NCBI GenBank assembly: GCA_021801545.1
Contig: JAJYXX010000003.1
Span: 1-7,274, forward strand
Length of the DNA stretch: 7,274 bases
Direction: 5' to 3'
Source: Chloroflexota bacterium
GTDB taxonomy: Bacteria; Chloroflexota; Limnocylindria; Limnocylindrales; CSP1-4
The position numbers and the translations under genes were made by a program. Every line of letters starts with the position of its first letter. The first letter of the stretch is position 1. The notes under the pieces were generated by a model. It had not been told where the DNA came from, ran no database searches, and saw nothing but the letters and a program-made list of their open reading frames with translations. Shown in pieces: positions 1-4,962 of this stretch.

Positions 1-197
1 GCGCCGTCGACATGGACGCCGATCCTGTCGCCCGAGACGACCCGTTCGTTGACGAACCGGAGCAGGATCGGCGACAGCGCGACCCCGACGGCGACCACGA
101 TGAGAACGAGGGTCGCGAGCTGGAACGGGCGGCTGTGCATCCGCCAGGCGTACTCGCGCCGAGCGACGACGAGGACGTTGCGCAGGGTGACCGGCAT
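1..197 (-). CDS. ABC-2 type transporter permease, N-terminal part only
   Basis: The 65 visible codons begin MPVTLRNVLVVARREYAWRM, a charged cytoplasmic lead-in ending in the 'A-R-R-E-Y/F' motif common at the N-terminus of NatB/YhaP-like ABC-2 permeases. A hydrophobic helix follows at about residues 27-46 (LATLVLIVVAVGVALSPILL), then a stretch that looks extracytoplasmic. The rest lies beyond the left edge. The ATG at 195-197 follows the stop codon of the ATPase gene by only 5 nt, and a GGTGAGG Shine-Dalgarno overlaps that stop, so the two genes are almost certainly co-translated. The expected role, from family knowledge, is the membrane channel of an exporter powered by the adjacent ATPase. 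The substrate cannot be read from this fragment; Na+ export (NatB) is the best known example, but many homologues are uncharacterised. An in-frame ATG at codon 20 is a less likely start because it would remove the conserved RREY segment. Confidence 0.8.
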   Translation of the reverse strand, partial: MPVTLRNVLVVARREYAWRMHSRPFQLATLVLIVVAVGVALSPILLRFVNERVVSGDRIGVHVDG

Positions 198-200
198 CCG

Positions 201-207
201 CCTCACC
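201..207 (-). promoter_or_regulatory. Shine-Dalgarno of the ABC permease, overlapping the ATPase stop
   Basis: On the minus strand the sequence is GGTGAGG, then CGG, then ATG. The TGA inside it (203-205) is the stop codon of the ATPase. The ribosome-binding site therefore sits inside the end of the upstream gene, which favours translational coupling of ATPase and permease. It also supports the first ATG (195-197) as the permease start. Confidence 0.6.
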
Positions 208-1276
208 GTTCCTCCGGTGTGGCGGATTCGTGCCGTGGGGCGGGCTCGTCCGGCGCGGGCTCGTCCGGCGCGGGCTCGTCCGGCGCGGCCTCTCCTGCCG
301 GGGCGGGCTCGCCCGGCGCGGCCGGTCGGCTTGTCCCGTGTCCCGGGACGGCGGCGAGCGTCGTCTCCTCGGTCGGCACGACACCGACGCGCTCGATGAA
401 GATTTGCTCGATCGAGGGGTCGGCGATCTCGAACCGGTTGACGTGCTCACCCCGGGCGAGCACAGCTCGAAGGATCGATTCGGGATCGCGGCCCGCCTCG
501 ACGTGGAGCTCGGTGTAGTCCCGGCCGGACCGGATGACGCGGACCCCGTCGAGGTCGGCGAGCCAGGCGAGCGCGGGGTCGCCGGTGACCCCGAGCCGGA
601 CGACGCGCCGCCCGCTCGCCCGCTTCACGTCGCCGACTGGGCCGCCGACGACGATCCGGCCGCGGTCGATGATGACGATCGACTCGCAGAGCTCTTCGAC
701 CATCTCCATCTGGTGGGTGGAGAGGACGAGCGTCTTGCCCAGGTCGCGCATCTCGAGGAACGCTTCCTTGAGCAGCGCGACGTTCACCGGATCGAGGCCG
801 ACGAACGGCTCATCCATGAGCAGGACGTCGGGGTCGTGGAGAATCGCGGCGATGAACTGGATCTTCTGCTGGTTACCCCTGGAGAGCTCCTCGGCTCGGC
901 GGTCGGCGTACTCGGGGATTCGGAACCGGGCGAGCCATTCGCGGACGCGGCGGGTCGCCTCGACGGTCGGGACGCCGTAGAGCGCGGCGAAGAAGACGAG
1001 CTGGTCGAGCACCTTCATCCGGGGGTAGAGGCCGCGCTCCTCGGGCAGGTAGCCCCACGTCCGGCGCGGCAGCTCGTGAGCCGGACGACTGTGCCAGGTC
1101 ACGGTCCCGCTGTCCGGCCGGAGGATGTCGAGAACGATCCGCATCGTCGTCGTCTTGCCGGCGCCGTTCGCGCCGAGGAAGCCGAAGACCTGGCCGGGCT
1201 CGACGGTGAAGTTGATCCCGTCGAGCGCCTGGGTGGTACCGAAACGCTTGCTCAGCGAATCGAGAACGAGCGACAT
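203..1276 (-). CDS. ABC transporter ATP-binding protein, NatA-like, with a Pro/acidic repeat tail
   Basis: This 357-residue protein is the nucleotide-binding subunit of an ABC exporter and acts at the cytoplasmic face with the permease encoded just downstream. The order of motifs is complete: Walker A GANGAGKTT (35-43), the NatA-type Q-loop region YLPEERGLYP (76-85), signature LSRGNQQ (131-137), Walker B VLLMDEP (151-157) with catalytic Glu156, D-loop GLD (160-162) and H-loop His188 in STHQM. Residues about 210-300 form the C-terminal domain typical of NatA/YhaQ-like subunits (DUF4162-like), ending with the characteristic SIEQIFIERV segment. From about 302 the chain becomes a low-complexity tail rich in Ala, Pro, Glu and Asp, with three APDEP units encoded by a 15-bp tandem repeat. 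The ATG at 1274-1276 is chosen because MSLVLDSLSKRFG is the normal family N-terminus and GAGG lies 7 nt upstream. The frame stays open to 1465, but that extension is low-complexity. Substrate unknown. Confidence 0.93.
   Translation of the reverse strand: MSLVLDSLSKRFGTTQALDGINFTVEPGQVFGFLGANGAGKTTTMRIVLDILRPDSGTVTWHSRPAHELPRRTWGYLPEERGLYPRMKVLDQLVFFAALYGVPTVEATRRVREWLARFRIPEYADRRAEELSRGNQQKIQFIAAILHDPDVLLMDEPFVGLDPVNVALLKEAFLEMRDLGKTLVLSTHQMEMVEELCESIVIIDRGRIVVGGPVGDVKRASGRRVVRLGVTGDPALAWLADLDGVRVIRSGRDYTELHVEAGRDPESILRAVLARGEHVNRFEIADPSIEQIFIERVGVVPTEETTLAAVPGHGTSRPAAPGEPAPAGEAAPDEPAPDEPAPDEPAPRHESATPEER
241..285. repeat. 15-bp in-frame tandem repeat, three perfect copies
   Basis: The unit CGGGCTCGTCCGGCG occurs at 241-255, 256-270 and 271-285 without a mismatch. 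A diverged copy differing by one base lies at 304-318. Being 15 bp long, it adds five residues (APDEP on the minus strand) per copy to the ATPase tail without shifting the frame. The perfect identity suggests recent slippage or a locus variable between strains. Confidence 0.93.
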
Positions 1277-1309
1277 GACGACCTCAGGAGCCGGTCGATG
1301 AACGGCCCT

Positions 1310-1338
1310 ATCGTGCCCCGTTCCGGGCCGCTTGTCAG
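1310..1338 (-). promoter_or_regulatory. Candidate promoter of the ABC transporter operon
   Basis: On the minus strand CTGACA (1338-1333, five of six matches to TTGACA) is separated by 17 bp from CACGAT (1315-1310, three of six matches to TATAAT). Initiation would fall near 1303, leaving a leader of roughly 27 nt that contains the GAGG ribosome site before the ATG at 1276. The spacing is ideal but the -10 is poor, so this is a tentative call. Confidence 0.3.
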
Positions 1339-1346
1339 GGTCCGCT

Positions 1347-1380
1347 TGGCCCGACTGCCCGCGTGGCCCGACTGCCCGCG
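1347..1380. repeat. 17-bp direct tandem duplication
   Basis: TGGCCCGACTGCCCGCG is present twice, perfectly, at 1347-1363 and 1364-1380. The next bases (TGGCGG) resemble the start of a third, decayed copy. It sits upstream of the candidate ABC promoter, outside any gene. Confidence 0.93.
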
Positions 1381-1642
1381 TGGCGGCGGACAGAGAACCC
1401 TCGGCCGCCGCTGGCGATCCCTGGCTCCGGCCCCCCAAAGCCTCCACTCCGGGCCGCCGTAGCACCAGAAGGAGTACCGGACGGGTGTCGCGCCGACGAA
1501 CCGGACAACGGAGGGGATTACGGCTGCTCCGGGGCAGGGATCCGGTCGTCGGTAGCCCTTCTGATGCTGCCGACGACGAGATCGCCGTCGGGAGAGACCG
1601 GCCGGGGCCCGCGAGTCACCGAAACCGCGTTCGATAATCCTT

Positions 1643-1737
1643 CTCGTGCTACGCGAGCCGGGGTCTGCTGCGGGAGCCGAGGCCTGCTGCGGGAGCCGAG
1701 GCCTGCTGCGGGAGCCGAGGCCTGCTGCGCGAGCCGG
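1643..1737. repeat. 19-bp tandem repeat block, about four clear copies
   Basis: The unit GGCCTGCTGCGGGAGCCGA is perfect at 1681-1699 and 1700-1718, has one mismatch at 1662-1680 and two at 1719-1737. A fifth copy at 1643-1661 is degraded (about 13 of 19 bases). The copies are head-to-tail with no spacers, so this is a minisatellite and not a CRISPR array. The 19-bp unit shifts frame at every copy, which argues that the region is untranslated. It lies about 100 bp behind the ccsA stop codon. Confidence 0.93.
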
Positions 1738-1785
1738 TGTTGTGCTGCGGTGACCGCCCAGATCGGCGCCCGCCACCAGCGGACC

Positions 1786-1800
1786 CGACCGGCTCGGTCG
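1786..1800. terminator. Compact hairpin behind ccsA, possible terminator
   Basis: CGACCG-GCT-CGGTCG gives a perfect 6-bp stem with a 3-nt loop, 32 bp after the ccsA stop in the direction of transcription. There is no T-tract on either strand, so a standard intrinsic terminator is not proven. It may be a factor-dependent stop, a 3'-end stabiliser, or chance in GC-rich DNA. Confidence 0.3.
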
Positions 1801-1831
1801 CGAACCCGACCCCCGGCTCCCTCGGCGGTGG

Positions 1832-2761
1832 CTAGTTCAGGCCGCTGTAGGCGTGCAGGCCGGAGAACCAGAGGCTCCCGGAGTACGTCACGATCACCAT
1901 CGCGAAGCCGACGACGAGGAGCAGCGCGGCTGGTCGGCCCGCCCACGAGCGGCGGTTGCGCGCGTGGAGGTAGACCGCGTACGTCAGCCACGTGACGAGC
2001 GCCGAGGTCTCCTTGGGGTCCCATCCCCAGTACCGCGACCAGGCGATCGATGCCCACCACGAGCCGAGGATGATCATCGTGGCGAAGATCGGGAAGCCGA
2101 TGATCACCGCCCGGTAGGCCACCTCGTCGAGGACCCTGTGCGAGGGGAGCCAGGCGAATCGGTCGTTCGTCCCCTGGACGAGGTAGCCGACGCCGGCCGC
2201 GAAGCTCGTGGCGAAGATGCCGTAGGCGATCGTCGCCATCCCGACGTGGATCGTCAGGAGGGGCGCGTTCTGGAGCGCCGGCACGAGCGGCTCGATCTGC
2301 TTGGGCAGCGTTGCCGAGTAGAGGAACAGGCCGAGGGCGACGCCGACCGCCAGGAAGCCGATCGAGCGGATCGGGTAGCGCCGCTCGAGGAAGAGGTAGC
2401 CGGCGCAGATCGTGAAGGCGAACGCGACGGTGAACTCGAAGAGGTTGCCCCACGGGCCGCGCCCGACGATCGCAGCCCGGAGCAGCATCGAGAGTCCGAG
2501 GGCGAGGACGGCCGCGAGCGTCAGGCCGAACGCGAACGGGCCCGCAGCGGTTCGCAGGCCGTCGGTTCGCGGACCAGCTGTCCGTCCTTCGACGAAGCTG
2601 CCGGTAACGACGCCGGCGTAGGCCGGCCGGGGCCTGGCGACGAGCAGGCTGATCGCCGCCCGCCCGCTCGCGAGGAGGACGGCGTGCGCCACGTGGGCGA
2701 CGAACGCGAGAGCGAGCAGGATCCCGCCCGCGGCGTAGAGGATCAGCGATCCGGACGCCAT
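1832..2761 (-). CDS. ccsA: Cytochrome c biogenesis protein of the CcsA/ResC (WWD-domain) family
   Basis: This 309-residue integral membrane protein belongs to system II cytochrome c maturation, which brings heme to the outer face of the cytoplasmic membrane for attachment to apocytochrome CXXCH motifs. The diagnostic tryptophan-rich WWD segment is WGWDPKETSALVTWL (245-259). His172 (in TIHVG) and His303 (in GLHAYSG) flank it where the family has its external heme-ligand histidines, and His266 is a further conserved position. About eight hydrophobic helices are visible (roughly 7-31, 75-98, 105-125, 133-150, 167-192, 217-238, 252-267, 278-297). Databases often call this WWD family CcsB, so the symbol is ambiguous. 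It is the last gene of a minus-strand operon, 24 bp after the zinc-ribbon gene; GAGG lies only 2 nt before the ATG, an unusually short spacing. No ResB/CcsB partner is in view. Confidence 0.93.
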   Translation of the reverse strand: MASGSLILYAAGGILLALAFVAHVAHAVLLASGRAAISLLVARPRPAYAGVVTGSFVEGRTAGPRTDGLRTAAGPFAFGLTLAAVLALGLSMLLRAAIVGRGPWGNLFEFTVAFAFTICAGYLFLERRYPIRSIGFLAVGVALGLFLYSATLPKQIEPLVPALQNAPLLTIHVGMATIAYGIFATSFAAGVGYLVQGTNDRFAWLPSHRVLDEVAYRAVIIGFPIFATMIILGSWWASIAWSRYWGWDPKETSALVTWLTYAVYLHARNRRSWAGRPAALLLVVGFAMVIVTYSGSLWFSGLHAYSGLN

Positions 2762-2785
2762 CGCCTCAGGTCCCGGAGGCCGTGA

Positions 2786-3268
2786 TCAGGCGACCGCGCC
2801 GCCGCCGGGGGGCGGGCCAGCGGGACGCAGGACGCGAACGCGAGGCTTGACCTGCAGGACGAGGCCGCAGTTGCCGCAGGTGGAGATCGTTGCCTCGCGG
2901 CCGAGGCCGCACATCGGGCAGATGACCGCGAGATCGTCGCCGCACTCGGTGCAGCGGGTCGTCCCGGAGGCGAAGACGAGCCCGTCGCGCCGGCAGTAGG
3001 GGAGACCGCGCGGAGCCTCGAGCTGGCCGTCCGGACCGACCGGCGCGCGATCCGGTCCCTCGTCGAACTGCACCTTGGCCCGCGGCGCGCGTACGCCGTA
3101 GACGAGCCAGGCGAAGACGATGAGCGTCAGCAACGGGCCGACGACACCGATGAGCAGGAGCACCGGGAGGAGGTTGATCAGCGCGCCCCAATCAGGGACG
3201 ACGAACCGGCTCGTCAGGTCGATGAGCTGGTTCCAGACGCTGTTCAGCTGGTTCAGCACGTCGGTCAC
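2786..3268 (-). CDS. Membrane-anchored double zinc-ribbon protein, function unknown
   Basis: This 160-residue protein is not one I can assign to a named family. Residues 1-26 are probably amphipathic. A strongly hydrophobic stretch at about 27-59 (from WGALINLLP to FAWLVYGV) could be one long helix or a tight hairpin. A polar linker follows (60-90), then a cysteine-rich domain: Cys92, C106xxC109, C117xxC120 and C131xxC134. The last two pairs form a classic four-Cys zinc ribbon; the first half has three Cys, with Asp95 as a possible fourth ligand. A basic, Pro/Gly-rich tail ends the chain. The frame begins with GTG at 3266-3268, 9 nt after the stop of the NYN gene, and is followed 24 bp later by ccsA, so the three are likely co-transcribed. 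A role in membrane protein or cytochrome assembly is only a context-based guess. No Shine-Dalgarno is visible. Confidence 0.82.
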   Translation of the reverse strand: MTDVLNQLNSVWNQLIDLTSRFVVPDWGALINLLPVLLLIGVVGPLLTLIVFAWLVYGVRAPRAKVQFDEGPDRAPVGPDGQLEAPRGLPYCRRDGLVFASGTTRCTECGDDLAVICPMCGLGREATISTCGNCGLVLQVKPRVRVLRPAGPPPGGGAVA

Positions 3269-3274
3269 GGGCGC

Positions 3275-3280
3275 ATTCTA
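3275..3280 (-). promoter_or_regulatory. Possible -10 hexamer for a leaderless zinc-ribbon transcript
   Basis: TAGAAT on the minus strand ends 6 nt before the GTG start at 3268, so initiation 6-7 nt downstream would begin at or next to the start codon. Its first three bases are also the TAG stop codon of the NYN gene, so part of the match is constrained by coding. No -35 is apparent. It would be an internal operon promoter. Confidence 0.35.
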
Positions 3281-3883
3281 GCGTCCGTCCGCTGGCGGGG
3301 CGTTGCGCGCGCGGCGCCGTGGGTTGCCGTGTTTCGTGGTGGCTCCCCGGCCGGGGCGCCAGCGGCCTTCGTCGAGCTCGTCGTTCGCGGCCATCTCACC
3401 GCCGTCGCCGTGTCCGCCGTCGGCCGGTTCGCGCGGCGGGCGCGCCCGACCAACCGAGGGTGCGGCGAGCGATGCCCGCTCGAGCCGGTGGAGGAGCCAG
3501 GCGGTCTGGGCGGTCGCCGCCCCGCGGCGCCGGAGCTCGCGGGCCAGCTCGTGGTCGTCGGTCACGACGAGGGTCGTGGCCGCCGCCTCGATCGTGCGCG
3601 GGGCCGCCTCGGTGACGAGCCGGGCGAGGAGCGCATCGGCGCTCACCCGGCCGCTGTAGCGGACGGTGACCCCCGAGGCGACGCGGACGTTGCCCGAGCC
3701 GGGATCGGGTGGGCCGTCGAAGACGAGCTCGATCCGGACCGCGGGCGGGATGAGGGCCCGCAGCCGACCGATCAGCGTCGCCGCGGGGGCGGGCTCGGCA
3801 CCGCGGCGGAGCGCGTGGAGCAGGTTCGTGCCGTCGATGAGGAGACGGTCGATCCCCTGGAGCGGATCGCGAGCGGTCGCCAT
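3278..3883 (-). CDS. NYN/YacP-like PIN-fold ribonuclease-type protein
   Basis: This 201-residue protein opens with LLIDGTNLLHALRR (14-27), the signature first strand of NYN-domain proteins related to Bacillus YacP. Acidic residues expected in the metal-binding pocket of the PIN/FLAP superfamily are in place: Asp17 (with Asn20), Asp56 in LVFDGPP, Asp83 in SADAL, and Asp109/Asp110 in VVTDDHELA. The domain ends near 142. From 145 to 201 the chain is disordered, rich in Arg, Gly and Pro, and ends strongly basic, so it may help bind RNA. Family knowledge suggests RNA processing or decay, but no substrate can be read. The start is the ATG at 3881-3883 because the fold begins right after it; the frame remains open far upstream, yet that part is antisense to the HAD gene. 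No Shine-Dalgarno is seen. It is the first gene of the operon with the zinc-ribbon protein and ccsA and diverges from the HAD gene across 72 bp. Confidence 0.82.
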   Translation of the reverse strand: MATARDPLQGIDRLLIDGTNLLHALRRGAEPAPAATLIGRLRALIPPAVRIELVFDGPPDPGSGNVRVASGVTVRYSGRVSADALLARLVTEAAPRTIEAAATTLVVTDDHELARELRRRGAATAQTAWLLHRLERASLAAPSVGRARPPREPADGGHGDGGEMAANDELDEGRWRPGRGATTKHGNPRRRARNAPPADGR

Positions 3884-3942
3884 GACGCGGTCGATCGTCG
3901 CACACTCGCCGCAGGTGCGTGCCCGGCGGGTGCGTTGTCGGC

Positions 3943-3948
3943 TACGAT
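3943..3948 (+). promoter_or_regulatory. -10 hexamer for a leaderless HAD phosphatase transcript
   Basis: TACGAT (four of six matches to TATAAT, with all three TANNNT key bases) ends 7 nt before the ATG at 3956. Transcription starting at the normal distance would begin at the ATG. There is no Shine-Dalgarno before this gene and no convincing -35, which fits an extended set of such sites in this window. Confidence 0.55.
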
Positions 3949-3955
3949 CGGGCCG

Positions 3956-4828
3956 ATGCTCCTGCTCGTCGATCTCGATGGCGTCGTCTACCGCGGCCGC
4001 GAACCCGTGCCCGGCGTGGCGGCCGTCCTCGCCGACCGGGTCGCCCGGGGCGACGAGGTCGTCTACGTGACGAACAACTCGATGCACTACCGGGCGGACT
4101 ACGTCACCCGGCTGACGGGCATGGGTGCACCGGTCGTCGCCGACCGGATCGTCAGCTCGGCCCGGGCCACGGCGCTCTACCTCGCCGAGCACGAGCCGCC
4201 GATCCGGCGCGTCCTCGTCGTGGGCGGGAGGGGCCTGCGGCGCGAGCTGGAGGACGTCGGCCTGGTGGTCGTCGACGCCCGCGAGACGGCCGAGCAGCTC
4301 GCCGAGCGCGAGGACGAGGCGGCGCGCACCGGCGGGCTCCCGGTCGATCCGTTCGAGCTGGCCGGTCGGCCCGACGCCGTCGTCGTCGGGCTCGATCCCG
4401 GTCTGACGTACCGGACGCTCGCCTTCGCCGCCGACGCCATCCGGGCTGGCGCGCGGTTCGTGGCCACGAATCGCGACCCGGTCTATCCCAGCGAGCGCGG
4501 GCTCCGCCCCGGGGCGGGGGCGATCGTGGCCGCGCTCGAGGCGACGACCGGCGTCACGCCGGTCTCGATCGGCAAGCCCGCGCCATTCCTGCTCGAAGAG
4601 GCGGCGCGGGCCGTCGGCCGGCGGGCTGCCGATGCGGTGATGATCGGCGACGGGCTGCTCACGGACCTGGCCGCGGCCCACGCGGTCGGGGCGAGGAGCG
4701 TTCTGATGCTCACCGGGGTGACGACCCGGGCGCAGCTCGAGGAGCTGCCGGCTTCGCAGCGCCCGGACGCCGTGGCCGCCGATGCGGCCGAGCTGGCCCT
4801 CGTCCTCGACCAGCTCGGCGGGTCCTGA
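3956..4828 (+). CDS. HAD superfamily class IIA phosphatase, NagD-like
   Basis: This 290-residue cytoplasmic hydrolase has every HAD-IIA landmark. Motif I is VDLDGVVYRG (5-14), with nucleophile Asp6 and acid/base Asp8. Motif II is TNNS (39-42), the form typical of NagD and p-nitrophenyl phosphatases. A C2-type cap lies between motifs II and III (about 70-195) and contains ATNRDP (170-175). Lys207 in IGKPAP serves as motif III. Motif IV is GDGLLTD (231-237), with Asp232 and Asp237 as Mg2+ ligands; many relatives have Arg and Asp where this has Gly233 and Leu235. The family dephosphorylates sugar phosphates, nucleotides, phosphoglycolate or glycerol phosphate, and the real substrate is not predictable here. 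The start is immediately before motif I, as usual, and a -10-like hexamer sits 7 nt upstream. It diverges from the NYN operon and converges on the adenosine deaminase gene. Confidence 0.93.
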   Translation: MLLLVDLDGVVYRGREPVPGVAAVLADRVARGDEVVYVTNNSMHYRADYVTRLTGMGAPVVADRIVSSARATALYLAEHEPPIRRVLVVGGRGLRRELEDVGLVVVDARETAEQLAEREDEAARTGGLPVDPFELAGRPDAVVVGLDPGLTYRTLAFAADAIRAGARFVATNRDPVYPSERGLRPGAGAIVAALEATTGVTPVSIGKPAPFLLEEAARAVGRRAADAVMIGDGLLTDLAAAHAVGARSVLMLTGVTTRAQLEELPASQRPDAVAADAAELALVLDQLGGS

Positions 4829-4853
4829 CGCAACTGCTGCCCGGCACGGGTCC

Positions 4854-4904
4854 GCGACCGAAGCCGCCGCGCGACCGAAGCCGCCGCGCGACTGAAGCCG
4901 CCGC
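4854..4904. repeat. 17-bp tandem repeat, three copies
   Basis: GCGACCGAAGCCGCCGC is perfect at 4854-4870 and 4871-4887. The copy at 4888-4904 has one change (ACC to ACT). A broken fourth copy begins at 4905. The block starts 25 bp after the HAD stop codon, in the spacer between the convergent HAD and adenosine deaminase genes. The sequence is unrelated to the other repeats of the window, although the unit size is alike. Confidence 0.93.
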
Positions 4905-4930
4905 GCGCCCGAGCCAATCACCGCGCCGGA

Positions 4931-4945
4931 GCTCGTCCCACGAGC
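4931..4945. terminator. Hairpin between convergent genes, possible bidirectional terminator
   Basis: GCTCGT-CCC-ACGAGC forms a perfect 6-bp stem with a 3-nt loop. It lies 17 bp beyond the adenosine deaminase stop (minus strand) and about 100 bp beyond the HAD stop (plus strand). No T-tract follows on either strand. It matches the hairpin behind ccsA in size (15 nt overall) but not in sequence. Confidence 0.35.
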
Positions 4946-4962
4946 CCGACCGTCGCCCGCCG

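Larger units (their letters stand above)
1277..1831. other. 555-bp intergenic spacer without a credible gene
   Basis: This stretch separates the ends of two minus-strand units, ccsA upstream and the ABC pair downstream. Open frames cross it on both strands, but their translations are Arg/Ala/Pro/Gly-rich with no recognisable motif, and they cross direct repeats whose unit lengths are not multiples of three. I see no tRNA, riboswitch or mobile-element end. What it does hold is listed separately: the candidate ABC promoter, a 17-bp duplication, a 19-bp repeat block and a hairpin behind ccsA. A further weak 6-bp inverted repeat (CCGACG / CGTCGG, 1570-1575 and 1586-1591, 10-nt loop) is present and may be chance. 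Confidence 0.6.

Noticed and set aside
230..1462. Long plus-strand open frame (410 codons) opposite the ABC ATPase
   Set aside because: It mirrors the codon periodicity of the ATPase in GC-rich DNA; its Asp/Glu/Arg/Gly-rich translation has no motif, while the opposite strand has all ABC motifs.
1277..1465. 63-residue N-terminal extension of the ABC ATPase
   Set aside because: Low-complexity, crosses the 17-bp duplication, and precedes a typical family start that has its own ribosome site.
1332..1637. Small plus-strand gene in the large spacer
   Set aside because: 101 codons of Arg-rich sequence spanning a 17-bp duplication, with no ribosome site at its ATG and no recognisable domain.
1643..1737. 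CRISPR-like array
   Set aside because: Copies are directly adjacent with no spacers, and no cas gene is present.
1518..2453. Minus-strand frame of 311 codons overlapping ccsA
   Set aside because: Out-of-frame shadow of ccsA that continues through the 19-bp repeats; Arg/Pro/Gly-rich without domains.
1853..2785. Plus-strand frame of 310 codons opposite ccsA
   Set aside because: Highly charged translation without hydrophobic core, typical of the antisense of a GC-rich membrane-protein gene.
3884..3955. Leaderless -10 for the NYN gene
   Set aside because: The nearest candidate on the minus strand, GACGAT (3899-3894), lacks the initial T and lies 10 nt from the ATG; no TANNNT stands at 6-7 nt.
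3329..4828. 499-codon plus-strand frame suggesting an N-terminal fusion to the HAD phosphatase
   Set aside because: The first 209 codons are antisense to the NYN gene; HAD motif I begins at the ATG at 3956 as in the family.
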